Source of the DNA: Linanthus parryae
Taxonomy: Eukaryota; Streptophyta; Magnoliopsida; Ericales; Polemoniaceae
Direction of reading: 5' to 3'
DNA: 64,000 nucleotides
Assembly: GCA_023055425.1 (NCBI GenBank)
Contig: JALGPY010000002.1
Span: forward strand, 122,586,088 to 122,650,087
How positions within the stretch are numbered: the stretch's first letter is position 1; the number at the start of each line of letters is the position of its first letter. Positions 38,401 through 49,700 of the stretch are shown piece after piece. Both the position numbers and the translations under genes were made by a program. The notes below the pieces were generated by a model. The model saw only the letters and a program-made list of their open reading frames with translations, was not told the DNA's origin and ran no database searches.

Positions 38401-41400
38401 GATCAACATTTGACTTTGGAATTGGTCAATGACTGCATTTTGTAGAAAGTAGTGGCTTGAACTAGTGGACACGGCAACGTTAAAAATTTGAGATTAACCT
38501 TTGACTTCAGAGTTGGAATGAATTTATTTGAGTCAAAGATAGTGGTTTGAGCTAATGGACACTGCAACGTTAATAAATCGAGATTAACCTTTGACTTTAG
38601 AGTTGGTCGATGACTTTATTGACCAAAAGTAGTGGTTTGACCTAATGGACACCGCAACGTTTAATTTTTTAGATTAACCAGTGATTTTAGAGTTGGTCGA
38701 TGACTTTATTTGACCAAACGTAGTGGTTTGAGCTAGTGGACCCCACAACGTTAAAAATTTGAGATTAACCTTTGACTTTAGAGTTGGTCGATGAATTATG
38801 TGACCAAAAGAAGTGGTTAGACCTAGTGGACATTGTGGCGTTAAAAATTTGAGAATAACCTTTGACTTTAGAGTTGGTCGATGACTCTAGTTGCCAAAGT
38901 AGTGGTTTGAGCTACAAGACACCGCATCGTTAAAACATTTCGATTAACCTTTGACTTTAGAGGTTGTCGATGACTTTATTGGACCAAAAGTAGTGGTTTG
39001 TCCTAGTGCAAACCACAACGCTAAAAATTTAAGATTAACCTTGTACTTTAGAGTTGGACGATGACTCTGTTTGGTCAAAAGTAGTGGTTTGAGCTACTGG
39101 TCACCGCAACGTTAAAAATTAGAGATTAACCTTTGACTTTAGAGTTGGTCGATGACTTTATTTGAGTCAAAGATGGTGGTTTGAGCTACTGGACACCACA
39201 ATGTTAATAAATTGAGATTAAACTTTGACTTTAGAGTTGGTCGATGACTTTTTTGACCAAAAGTAGTGGTTTGACCTAATGAACACCGCAACGTTAAATT
39301 TTTTAGATTAACCATTGATTTTAGAGTTGGTCGATGACTTTATTGATCAAAAATAGTGGTTTGAGCTAGTGGACACCATAACGTTAAAAATTTGAGATTA
39401 ATTTTTGACTTTAGAGTTGGTTGATTGATTTATGTGACCAAAAGAAGTGGTTAGACCTAGTGGACACCGCTGCGTTAAAGATTTGAGATTAACCTTTAAC
39501 TTTAGAGTTGGTCGATGACTTTAGTTGCCAAAGTAGTGGTTTGAGCTACTAGACACTGCAACGTTAAAAAAATTCGATTAACCTTTGACTTTAGACTTTG
39601 TCGATGACTTAAGTTGCCAAAGTATTGGTTGAGTAACTTGACACCGCAACGTTAACAAATTTTCGATTAACCTTTGACTTTAGAGTTGGTCAATGACTTT
39701 ATTGGACCAAAAGTAGTGGTTTGACCTAGTGGACACCACAACGTTAAAAATTTGAGATTAACCTTGTACTTTAGAGTTGGACGATGACTTTGTTTGGTCA
39801 AAAGTAGTGGTTTGAGCTAGTGGTCACCGCAACGTTAAAAATTTGAGATCAACCTTTGACTTTAGACTTGGTCGATGACTTTATTTGACTAAAGTAGTGG
39901 TTTGAGCTAGTGGACACCGCAACGTTAAAATTTTGCTATTAACCTTTGACTTTAGAGTTGGTCGATGACTTTATTTGACCAAAAATAGTGGTTTGACCTA
40001 GTGGACACCGCAACGTTAAAAATTAAAGATTGACCTTTGAATTTAGAGTTGGTCGATGACTTTATTTGACCAAAATTAGAGGTTTGAGCTTGTGTACACT
40101 GCAACGCTAAAAATTTGAGATCAACATTTGACTTTGGAATTGGTCAATGACTGCATTTTGTAGAAAGTAGTGGCTTGAACTAGTGGACACGGCAACGTTA
40201 AAAATTTGAGATTAACCTTTGACTTCAGAGTTGGGATGAATTTATTTGAGTCAAAGATAGTGGTTTGAGCTAATGGACACTGCAACGTTAATAAATCGAG
40301 ATTAACCTTTGACTTTAGAGTTGGTCGATGACTTTATTGACCAAAAGTAGTGGTTTGACCTAATGGACACCGCAACGTTTAATTTTTTAGATTAACCAGT
40401 GATTTTAGAGTTGGTCGATGACTTTATTTGACCAAAAGTAGTGGTTTGAGCTAGTGGACCCCACAACGTTAAAAATTTGAGATTAACCTTTGACTTTAGA
40501 GTTGGTCGATGAATTATGTGACCAAAAGAAGTGGTTAGACCTAGTGGACATTGCGGCGTTAAAAATTTGAGAATAACCTTTGACTTTAGAGTTGGTCGAT
40601 GACTCTAGTTGCCAAAGTAGTGGTTTGAGCTACAAGACACCGCATCGTTAAAAGATTTCGATTAACCTTTGACTTTAGAGGTTGTCGATGACTTTATTGG
40701 ACCAAAAGTAGTGGTTTGTCCTAGTGCAAACCACAACGCTAAAAATTTAAGATTAACCTTGTACTTTAGAGTTGGACGATGACTCTGTTTGGTCAAAAGT
40801 AGTGGTTTGAGCTACTGGTCACCGCAACGTTAAAAATTAGAGATTAACCTTTGACTTTAGAGTTGGTCGATGACTTTATTTGAGTCAAAGATGGTGGTTT
40901 GAGCTACTGGACACCACAATGTTAATAAATTGAGATTAACCTTTGACTTTAGAGTTGGTCGATGACTTTTTTGACCAAAAGTAGTGGTTTGACCTAATGA
41001 ACACCGCAACGTTAAATTTTTTAGATTACCCATTGATTTTAGAGTTGGTCGATGACTTTATTGATCAAAAATAGTGGTTTGAGCTAGTGGACACCATAAC
41101 GTTAAAAATTTGAGATTAACCTTTGACTTTAGAGTTGGTCGACTGATTTATGTGACCAAAAGAAGTGGTTAGACCTAGTGGACACCGCTGCGTTAAAGAT
41201 TTGAGATTAACCTTTAACTTTAGAGTTGGTCGATGACTTTAGGTTCCAAAGTAGTGGTTTGAGCTACTGGACACTGCAATGTTAAAAAAATTCGATTAAC
41301 CTTTGACTTTAGACTTTGTCGGTGACTTAAGTTGCCAAAGTAGTGGTTTGAGTAACTTGACACCGCAACGTTAACAAATTTTCGATTAACCTTTGACTTT

Positions 41401-41409
41401 AGAGTTGGT

Positions 41410-41419
41410 CAATGACTTT
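41410..41419. repeat. Left target-site duplication of LINE 2
   Basis: CAATGACTTT, repeated at 45546-45555. It lies next to the T run that represents the LINE polyA tail, so one or two T could be shared. Confidence 0.88.
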
Positions 41420-41796
41420 TTGGGTAACATGTGAATTTTGGATAAAGGGAAAAAATGGGGTATCAGTACAGGTTTACAAGGGGCATTCCCCAGGTAAAGC
41501 TAAGTGGTTACATGCAACCACAGCTCAAGAGTGATCAACTCAAGAACAAGAAACTAAGCTCAGGTTTACAAGGCATATCCTAGTAAAGCTACTAAAATTA
41601 GAAACAAACTAATTTCAGCTCAACAACAATAACCAGTACCTAACCATCTATCATGCTTAATGGCCAGATGTACAACTCATAAAACAAACTACAAGGTAGC
41701 AATCATAACTCTGCAACATCCAAGAGCAGCAACATTTTAGTACCAGAGATGGTAGGGGTAACTCTCCCCAGACAACATCTCAATTGGAGTCTTCAA
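41420..41796 (-). other. LINE 2 3' UTR
   Basis: 377 nt between the ORF2 stop and the tail. The distal 80 nt contain GGGGCATTCCCC and TTTTGGATAAA (plus-strand reading), shared with the other family A 3' ends in this window. Confidence 0.85.
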
Positions 41797-44700
41797 TCAA
41801 TGAACTTCAAAGCCATCCTCCTGTATAACTGTGTTTCTAATTTGCCTGATAATTGCAGCAGCAGGGAGAGAGACTTTGGTGTGAAATCTAGAATTTCTTT
41901 CTCTCCAGCAGTAGTACACAACAGCAGCAACAATTCTTTTATATCTAGCATTTCTAACATTGTTGGATCTCGTGGCCAAGTTTTCTACAGTTTGTCTCCA
42001 AGGTAACCTTGGAACTGTGAAAGAGAAACACTGCTCAAAATAATTCAGAACAGCATCAGTAAAGTGACATGAGAAAAAAAGATGATCATGGTCTTCTACT
42101 GTAACTTTACAAAACAGACAAGGAGCATTATTTGTAACTCCCCATGCAATAAGTCTATCTCCAGTAGAGAGTTTGCAATGAATAGCTAACCAGAACATAA
42201 AAGAAAATCTGGGGATGTGTCTAGGATACCAGCAGAGTTTGTGCCAGCACACATTTTCTTTTTTTGTTCTAATGGTGTTCCAAACTGCAGCTGTAGTGAA
42301 TTTAATCAAAGATCCATCAAACCACCACAGTACATCATGATTGGTTTCATTCAAATTCAGGTTGTTTGTCACCTTCATCAGCTCTTTAATATCAACATTA
42401 TGAGCACTTGGCCAAATAAATTTAGCATTAGAGATCAAAGAACTGACCTTTGCTAATCTGGGAATAGCTGAGTCATAAATGAGCCTTTCTGGATAAAGGT
42501 CCATAATTCTTCCCTCCTTCAGCCAAAAATCCCACCACACAAAGACTTTTTCACCATTTCCAATTTGCCAAAACAGATGCTTTTTGATTTCTGGTCTAAT
42601 TCCCAAAGATTTCCTCCAAAACCATGAAGCTAAAGATGGGCATGACATCTTCCAGAAGCATTTATCTTTCAACAGATATCTCTGCACCCAGCAAGGCCAT
42701 AATGCATCTGACTCATTTGATAAGATTTTCCAGATAATCTTTGTAATAGCTGCTTTATTCCACTCTTTAGTCCTCTTAATCCCCAGCCCCCCTTCTGTAA
42801 GTGGTACACAAACATCTGTCCAAGCAATTTTTGCACCTGACTTTTTCATCTCAGATCCAGACCACAGATACATCCTCATGATTTGCTCTAAGTCTTTATG
42901 CACTTTTGCTGGAATAATAAAGATAGAAGCCCAATATGTCTGCATAGCAAATAATACAGACTTAATCACTTGCAATATGCCTGCAAATGATAGATATTTG
43001 GCTGTCCATGAAGTGATTCTATTTGTAACTCTATCAACAAGTACTTGACAATCAGCAGCTGTTAATTTTGTTGTAATCAGGGGTACCCCAAGATATCTCA
43101 CTGGTAGAGATCCAACAGCAAAACCAAATAATGATTTCAGCTGCAATTGCACATCAGCCCCCACATTTGCAAAGAAGATATTGCTTTTGTCAAGATTAGG
43201 AGTCAAACCTGACAAAGAAGAGAACAAATACAGTGCCTTCTTGAGAGGTCTTGCTGCTTCAACTGACCCATGAGAAAAGACTAACAAGTCATCAGCAAAA
43301 CACAAATGGGTGATATCAAGCTCACTACATCTCCAATGAAATTTAAAACCTGGATCAGAAGTTGTTAATGCAAAACAGCCAGCCAAAGCTTCCATAACAA
43401 TTACTAAAAGGTAAGGTGACAAGGGGTCTCCTTGTCTTAACTCCTTGGCACCTTCAAAGAACCCTTTTTGCTCACCATTAATGCACACTGTGTAAGATGC
43501 TGTTGAAATACATGCTTCAATCCAACCAATCATTGTTGGAGGAAAATCCATCAATCTCAGAATGTCAAGCAGAAAATCCCATCTAACACAATCATAGGCT
43601 TTCATTAGATCAACTTTCAAGGCACATCTAGGTTGAATAGCTGAGTTATTCTTATGATAATTCCTTAGAAGTTCTAGGGAAAGGAAAATGTTATCAGAAA
43701 TAAACCTCCCTTCCACAAATGCAGATTGTGAGCCATGAATAAGTGAGGGAAGGGAACTTTTAATTCTGCTTGCAATGAGCTTTGATATACACTTATAAAT
43801 TGTATTGCACAATGCAATTGGCCTATAATCCTTCACCCCTCTAGGAAGATCAACCTTATGAATGAGTGCAATGCAGGTAGAGTTCAAAGCTTTGAGCATC
43901 TGACCTGTAAGAAAAAATTCTTTGATGGCATCACAAACTTCTCTTCAGATAATAGGCCATGCCTTCTTGAAAAAACAATTGGAATATCCATCAGGTCCAG
44001 GTGCCTTGTTGGCTGCAATCCCAAGGAATGTCTTCTCAATTTCTTCATCAGTAAACTCCCAGCACATACCAATCTTCTGTTCAGTGGTAAATTTCTTTCT
44101 GATAAGTGGCCTAACCATGTCAATTCCTCCATAAGGTTCAGTGTGTTTAGTGCCCAGCAGCTTACAAAAATAATCAACAAAAGCTTGCTGAATGAGGATT
44201 GGCTCTTGAGTAATAGTTCCATCCTCCAACTGAATGCAGGAAATTCTTGATCTTGATTGATTGGCTTTCAAGCTTCTGAAGAAAAAAGCTGAATTTTTGT
44301 CTCCCAGCTCCAACCAAATTGCTCTAGATTTCTGTCTGCTGAATTCCTCTTCTGCACTACAAACTCTTTGTATTCACTGAGTATCACTTTCTCTTGTGCT
44401 CTCAAACTCAAGTCCTGAGGTGCTGAATCAATTCTCAACTGACAATCTGCAAGCTCATCTCCCATTTGCTGTACTCTATCACTGATGTAGTAGAAAAACT
44501 TTTTGTTGAACTTTCTCAGCTCACTTTTCAAATTCTTCAACTTTTTGTACACTTTGAAACTTGAGCACCCACTAACTTTCACATTCCAAGCTTCCTCAAC
44601 ACAAGAAAGAAACTGTGGATGTTTTGTCCACATATCAAAAAATTTGAATGGTTTGGCTACTTTAGGCATTTGTGCACCTAAAGAGACCAAAATAGGTGAA

Positions 44701-45377
44701 TGATCAGATGATAATGTAGAACAAAAAACAGAGCAGCTTAAAGGGAATTTATCATCCCATTCCAAATTGATCAAAGCCCAATCAATTTTAGTGGAAATAG
44801 GATTTAAAAGTTGTCTGTTAGACCAAGTAAAAGTCAGACCTGAGCTTCTCAATTCCATCAGTTCCAAATCAGAGATAAAGCAATCAAATTCCTTCATACA
44901 ATCAGGCCAGCTAAGACTCCCCCCTGATTTATCACTAGGCCTTCTAATTGCATTAAAATCACCAACCAAAATCCAGCTGTGGTTGGCAAAAGATGGCTTC
45001 AACATTGAAATATCACTCCACAGTTGTCTTCTTGTCACATGGTCATTCTTTGCATAAACAAATGTAACAAAAAACTGCAATCCAGCTGCTGTATCAACTT
45101 GACAATGTATGCATTGGTCAGACTCAAAAATCTTAACCACTTTCACAAAAATTGGGTTCCAACAAACCCAAATTCTCCCCAGATCAGAGCTTGCATAATT
45201 GTCCAAAAAACTCCAATTTCTGAAGATATTACTCCTAACAGAACCAGCATTATTCTCTTTAACTTTTGTCTCAAGCAAAGCAAAAAGAGAAAGTTTATGT
45301 TGGGATAAAAGAACTTTAGCATCAAGTTGCCTTGTGGGGTCATTTAAACCCCTAGTATTCCATGAACAAATATCCAT
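41797..45377 (-). pseudogene. LINE 2 ORF2 (endonuclease, RT, zf-RVT), frameshifted and with one stop
   Basis: It starts at ATG with MDICSWNTRGLNDP. The endonuclease landmarks LLETKV, GDFNAIRR and SDHSPI are present, as are RT motifs (DLMKAYDCVRW, LRQGDPLSPYLL, FADDL) and the zf-RVT end (CLFC...H..FFSC). The length (3,581 nt) is one base short of the LINE 1 equivalent. Comparison shows an apparent 1-nt loss at about 44355-44360, ahead of the conserved AEEEF segment. An in-frame TGA at 43945-43947 follows WPII where LINE 1 has a lysine. Downstream the frame is open to 41797. One RT motif reads ELRQGDP instead of GLRQGDP. The protein is non-functional as it stands. Confidence 0.92.
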
Positions 45378-45399
45378 GGAAACAAAACAGGGAAGTAAA

Positions 45400-45545
45400 C
45401 TAGGATCTCCCTCCTCTCTGCCTAGGCAGAGATTTGGCTCCTAACTTCAACAAGGAAACTTTTTTCTTTGACTCTCTCTTGAGTGTCTTTCTGCTCACCA
45501 CTGTAGTCCATTCACCTTCTCCATCTTCCCCAATATCAGCTGGGA
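45400..45545 (-). pseudogene. LINE 2 ORF1, C-terminal remnant
   Basis: The last 47 or so codons of ORF1 before its stop at 45400-45402, with a basic tail ending LPRQRGGRS like that of LINE 1. The DUF4283 and zinc-knuckle regions are lost by 5' truncation. ORF2 starts 22 nt downstream. Confidence 0.88.
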
Positions 45546-45808
45546 CAATGACTTTATTGGACCAAAAGTAGTGGTTTGACCTAGTGGACACCACAACGTT
45601 AAAAATTTGAGATTAACCTTGTACTTTAGAGTTGGACGATGACTTTGTTTGGTCAAAAGTAGTGGTTTGAGCTAGTGGTCACCGCAACGTTAAAAATTTG
45701 AGATCAACCTTTGACTTTAGACTTGGTCGATGACTTTATTTGACCAAATTAGTGGTTTGAGCTAGTGGACACCGCAACGTTAAAATTTTGCTATTAACCT
45801 TTGACTTT
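45546..45808. repeat. Satellite array C, left piece
   Basis: About three monomers of the same satellite, between LINE 2 and the 944-bp element. It begins with the right copy of the LINE 2 duplication and ends with the left copy of the next duplication (45793-45808). Confidence 0.95.
45793..45808. repeat. Left target-site duplication of the 944-bp element
   Basis: ATTAACCTTTGACTTT, a standard satellite sequence, perfectly repeated at 46753-46768. Confidence 0.93.
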
Positions 45809-46752
45809 TTTTGGGTAAATGTCAATATATATAAAAAGGTGCAGATAGTTAAACAGGTTTACAAGGGGCATTCCCCAGATAAAGCTTACATGGCGTAAAG
45901 CCAACTTCAAACTAGTATGACTAGCACACCTAACAAGCATACTTTACCACTACTGATGGATCATACAAACCTGTGTAAAGTAGTCAACAAGCCAAACTGG
46001 CCAACCTAATCACTACTTTTAAAATATTACAATAAGTCTTAAAGTAGGACAACAAAGAAGATGTAATGTGAGATGGCTCAGATGAGGTGTCATTGTCATC
46101 ATCACTGCCAAAGACAAAATGTGACAAGTCAACATCAGCCCCAACCAGCCCATGTGCTGCGACATGAAAATTGGGTCAGACCTTGTTGACAGCATTGATG
46201 GGAACCAGGGATTCAAATGAACAATAATGCAGCCCACAACACGGTCAACCAAGCAAATGTGGCAGCTACTGTGCCACGTGGCTGCATCTTGGCCATTAAA
46301 GCCAACTACCACCAAAAATCGAACGGAAGGCAATGGTGTGACGTTGCAAAATCAAGGCCGTTAGATACAACCACCACCGCCTGCCGGAGCACTACCGCCT
46401 GGTAGGATCACGACGTCCGTTCAGGACTACAACCACCAGAGTCCTCTCGGCTGGAGAACCCCCACTTGCGAGCCAACCACTCAAACAAGAGGTAGCAGAT
46501 CAATCCAGGAGGCAAAAACACGGCCATTCGATCCAAACCACCACCGTCCCTTTCTCACTCGGCGACCCCGCTCAGGTGGAGCAGCGATGGAGCAACGACG
46601 GCGCAACGGCGCCTTCTCGACCGGAGTCTCACCATGGTTGTACCCACATTATCATCACCCAAAGACATATGATTTCCCATACAGTACAGGCTACCCATTT
46701 GGTCTGGCCGATCGGAACACGAAACCTTCGTGACTTGTGTGCTAACAGAGGG
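45809..46752 (-). mobile_element. Short non-autonomous LINE-related element (944 bp), copy 1
   Basis: It is flanked by a perfect 16-bp target-site duplication ATTAACCTTTGACTTT (45793-45808 and 46753-46768) in satellite DNA. A T run at the left marks a minus-strand polyA tail. The terminal part (GTTTACAAGGGGCATTCCCC) matches the family A LINE 3' end. The rest, including a GC-richer segment at about 46320-46640, does not resemble LINE ORF1 or ORF2. A related copy lies at 63270 onward. No convincing protein is encoded; short frames, for example minus strand 46019-46333, show no domain. It is best read as a SINE-like or internally rearranged parasite using the LINE machinery. Confidence 0.85.
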
Positions 46753-46768
46753 ATTAACCTTTGACTTT
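46753..46768. repeat. Right target-site duplication of the 944-bp element
   Basis: The second copy of ATTAACCTTTGACTTT. The monomer continues AGAGTTGGTCGATG immediately after it. Confidence 0.93.
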
Positions 46769-49700
46769 AGAGTTGGTCGATGACTTTATTTGACCAAAAG
46801 TAGTGGTTTGTCCTAGTGCACACCACAACGTTAAAAATTTTAGATTAACCTTGTACTTTAGAGTTGGACGATGACTCTGTTTGGTCAAAAGTAGTGGTTT
46901 GAGCTACTGGTCACCGCAACGTTAAAAATTAGAGATTAACCTTTGACTTTAGAGTTGGTCGATGACTTTATTTGAGTCAAAGATGGCGGTTTGAGCTAGT
47001 GGACACCACAATGTTATTAAATTGAGATTAACCTTTGACTTTAGAGTTGGTCGATGACTTTTTTGACCAAAAGTAGTTGTTTGACCTAATGAACACCGCA
47101 ACGTTAAATTTTTTAGATTAAGCATTGATTTTAGAGTTGGTCGATGACTTTATTGATCAAAAATAGTGGTTTGAGCTAGTGGACACCATAACGTTAAAAA
47201 TTTGAGATTAACCTTTGACTTTAGAGTTGGTCGACTGATTTATGTGACCAAAAGAAGTGGTTAGACCTAGTGGACACCGCTGCGTTAAAGATTTGAGATT
47301 AACCTTTAACTTTAGAGTTGGTCGATGACTTTAGTTGCCAAAGTAGTGGTTTGAGCTACTGGACACTGCAACGTTAAAAAAATTCGATTAACCTTTGACT
47401 TTAGACTTTGTCGATGACTTAAGTTGCCAAAGTAGTGGTTTGAGTAACTTGACACCGCAACGTTAACAAATTTTCGATTAACCTTTGACTTTAGAGTTGG
47501 TCAATGACTTTATTGGACCAAAAGTAGTGGTTTGACCTAGTGGACACCACAACGTTAAAAATTTGAGATTAACCTTGTACTTTAGAGTTGGACGATGACT
47601 TTGTTTGGTCAAAAGTAGTGGTTTGAGCTAGTGGTCACCGCAACGTTAAAAATTTGAGATCAACCTTTGACTTTAGACTTGGTCGATGACTTTATTTGAC
47701 CAAAGTAGTGGTTTGAGCTAGTGGACACCGCAACGTTAAAATTTTGCTATTAACCTTTGACTTTAGAGTTGGTCGATGACTTTATTTGACCAAAAGTAGT
47801 GGTTTGTCCTAGTGCACACCACAACGTTAAAAATTTAAGATTAACCTTGTACTTTAGAGTTGGACGATGACTCTGTTCGGTCAAAAGTAGTGGTTAAAGC
47901 TACTGGTCACCGCAACGTTAAAAATTAGAGATTAACCTTTGACTTTAGAGTTGGTCGATGACTTTATTTGTGTCAAAGATGGCGGTTTGAGCTAGTGGAC
48001 ACCACAATGTTAATAAATTGAGATTAACCTTTGACTTTAGAGTTGGTCGATAACTTTATTTGACCAAAAGTAGTGGTTTGACTTAGTGGACACCGCAACG
48101 TTAAAAATTAAAGATTAACCTTTGAATTTAGAGTTGGTCGATGACTTTATTTGACAAAAATTAGAGGTTTGAGCTTGTGTACACTGCAACGCTAAAAATT
48201 TGAGATCAACATTTGACTTTGGAATTCGTCAATGACTGCATTTTGTAGAAAGTAGTGGCTTGAGCTAGTGGACACGGCAACGTTAAAAATTTGAGATTAA
48301 CCTTTGACTTCAGAGTTGGGATGAATTTATTTGAGTCAAAGATAGTGGTTTGAGCTAATGGACACCGCAACGTTAATAAATTTAGATTAACCTTTGACTT
48401 TAGAGTTGGTCGATGACTTTATTGACCAAAAGTAGTGGTTTGACCAAAAGTAGTGGTTTGACCTAATGGGCACCGCAACGTTTAATTTTTTAGATTAACC
48501 AGTGATTTTAGAGTTGGTCGATGACTTTATTTGACCAAAAGTAGTGGTTTGAGCTAGTGGATACCACAACGTTAAAAATTTGAGATTAACCTTTGACTTT
48601 AGAGTTGGTCGATGACTTATGTGACCAAAAGAAGTGGTTAGACCTAGTGGACATTGCGGCGTTAAAAATTTGAGAATAACCTTTGACTTTAGAGTTGGTC
48701 GATGACTCTAGTTGCCAAAGTCACCGCAACGTTAAAAAATTTCGATTAACCTTTGACTTTAGAGGTTGTCGATGAGTTTATTGGACCAAAAGTAGTGGTT
48801 TGTCCTAGTGCACACCACAACGTTAAAAATTTAAGATTAACCTTGTACTTTAGATATGGACTATGACTCTGTTTGGTCAAAAGTAGTGGTTTGAGCTATT
48901 GGTCACCGCAACGTTAAAAATTAGAGATTAACCTTTGACTTTAGAGTTGGTCGATGACTTTATTTGAGTCAAAGATGGTGGTTTGAGCTACTGGACACCA
49001 CAACGTTAATAAATTGAGATTAATCTTTGACTTTAGAGTTGGTCGATGACTTTTTTGACCAAAAGTAGTGGTTTGACCTAATGAACACCGCAACGTTAAA
49101 TTTTTTAGATTAACCATTGATTTTAGAGTTGGTCGATGACTTTATTAATCAAAAATAGTGGTTTGAGCTAGTGGACACCATAACGTTAAAAATTTGAGAT
49201 TAACCTTTGACTTTAGAGTTGGTCGATTGATTTATGTGACAAAAAGAAGTGGTTAGACCTAGTGGACACCGCTGCGTTAAACATTTGAGATTAACCTTTA
49301 ACTTTAAAGTTGGTCGATGACTTTAGTTGCCAAAGTAGTGGTTTGAGCTACTGGACACTGCAACGTTAAAAAAATTCGATTAACCTTTGACTTTAGAGGT
49401 TGTCGATGACTTTATTGGACCAAAAGTAGTGGTTTGTCCTAGTGCACACCACAACGTTAAAAATTTAAGATTAACCTTGTACTTTAGAGTTGGACGATGA
49501 CTCTGTTTGGTCAAAAGTAGTGGTTTGAGCTACTGGTCACCGCAACGTTAAAAATTAGAGATTAACCTTTGACTTTAGAGTTGGTCGATGACTTTATTTG
49601 AGTCAAATATGGTTGTTTGAGCTAGTGGACACCACAATGTTAATAAATTGAGATTAACCTTTAACTTTAAAGTTGGTCGATGACTTTTTTGACCAAAAGT

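Larger units (their letters stand above)
32397..41419. repeat. Satellite array B (19-mer HOR, about 1,719 bp)
   Basis: The same satellite as array A, resuming at the exact LINE 1 target site. The ATTGCGGCG-type monomer recurs at about 33681, 35393, 37112, 38832 and 40550, spacing 1712-1720 bp. The 19-bp difference from array A comes from one monomer: array A has a partial internal duplication (AAAGTAGTG...TTTGACC twice) that array B lacks after its first copy. No genes are present; a minus-strand frame at about 33235-33501 is chance. The array is broken at 41419 by LINE 2. Confidence 0.97.
41420..45545 (-). mobile_element. LINE 2: 5'-truncated family A LINE
   Basis: The minus-strand element has a short T run at its left (its polyA tail) and the target-site duplication CAATGACTTT at 41410-41419 and 45546-45555. 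It contains the end of ORF1, all of ORF2 and the 3' UTR, 4,126 bp in all. It is truncated 168 nt upstream of the ORF2 start. The ORF1 C-terminus (ending LPRQRGGRS) and ORF2 match LINE 1 closely, so both belong to the same family (called A here). Joining the flanks restores a satellite monomer. Confidence 0.94.

Noticed and set aside
46019..46333. Minus-strand 104-codon frame in the 944-bp element
   Set aside because: No domain, signal or conservation with copy 2 of the element could be seen, so it was not called as a gene.
46217..46764. Plus-strand short frames (46217-46405, 46576-46764) as possible host exons
   Set aside because: Short, without homology I recognise, and inside an element bounded by a perfect duplication; the last one runs into satellite.
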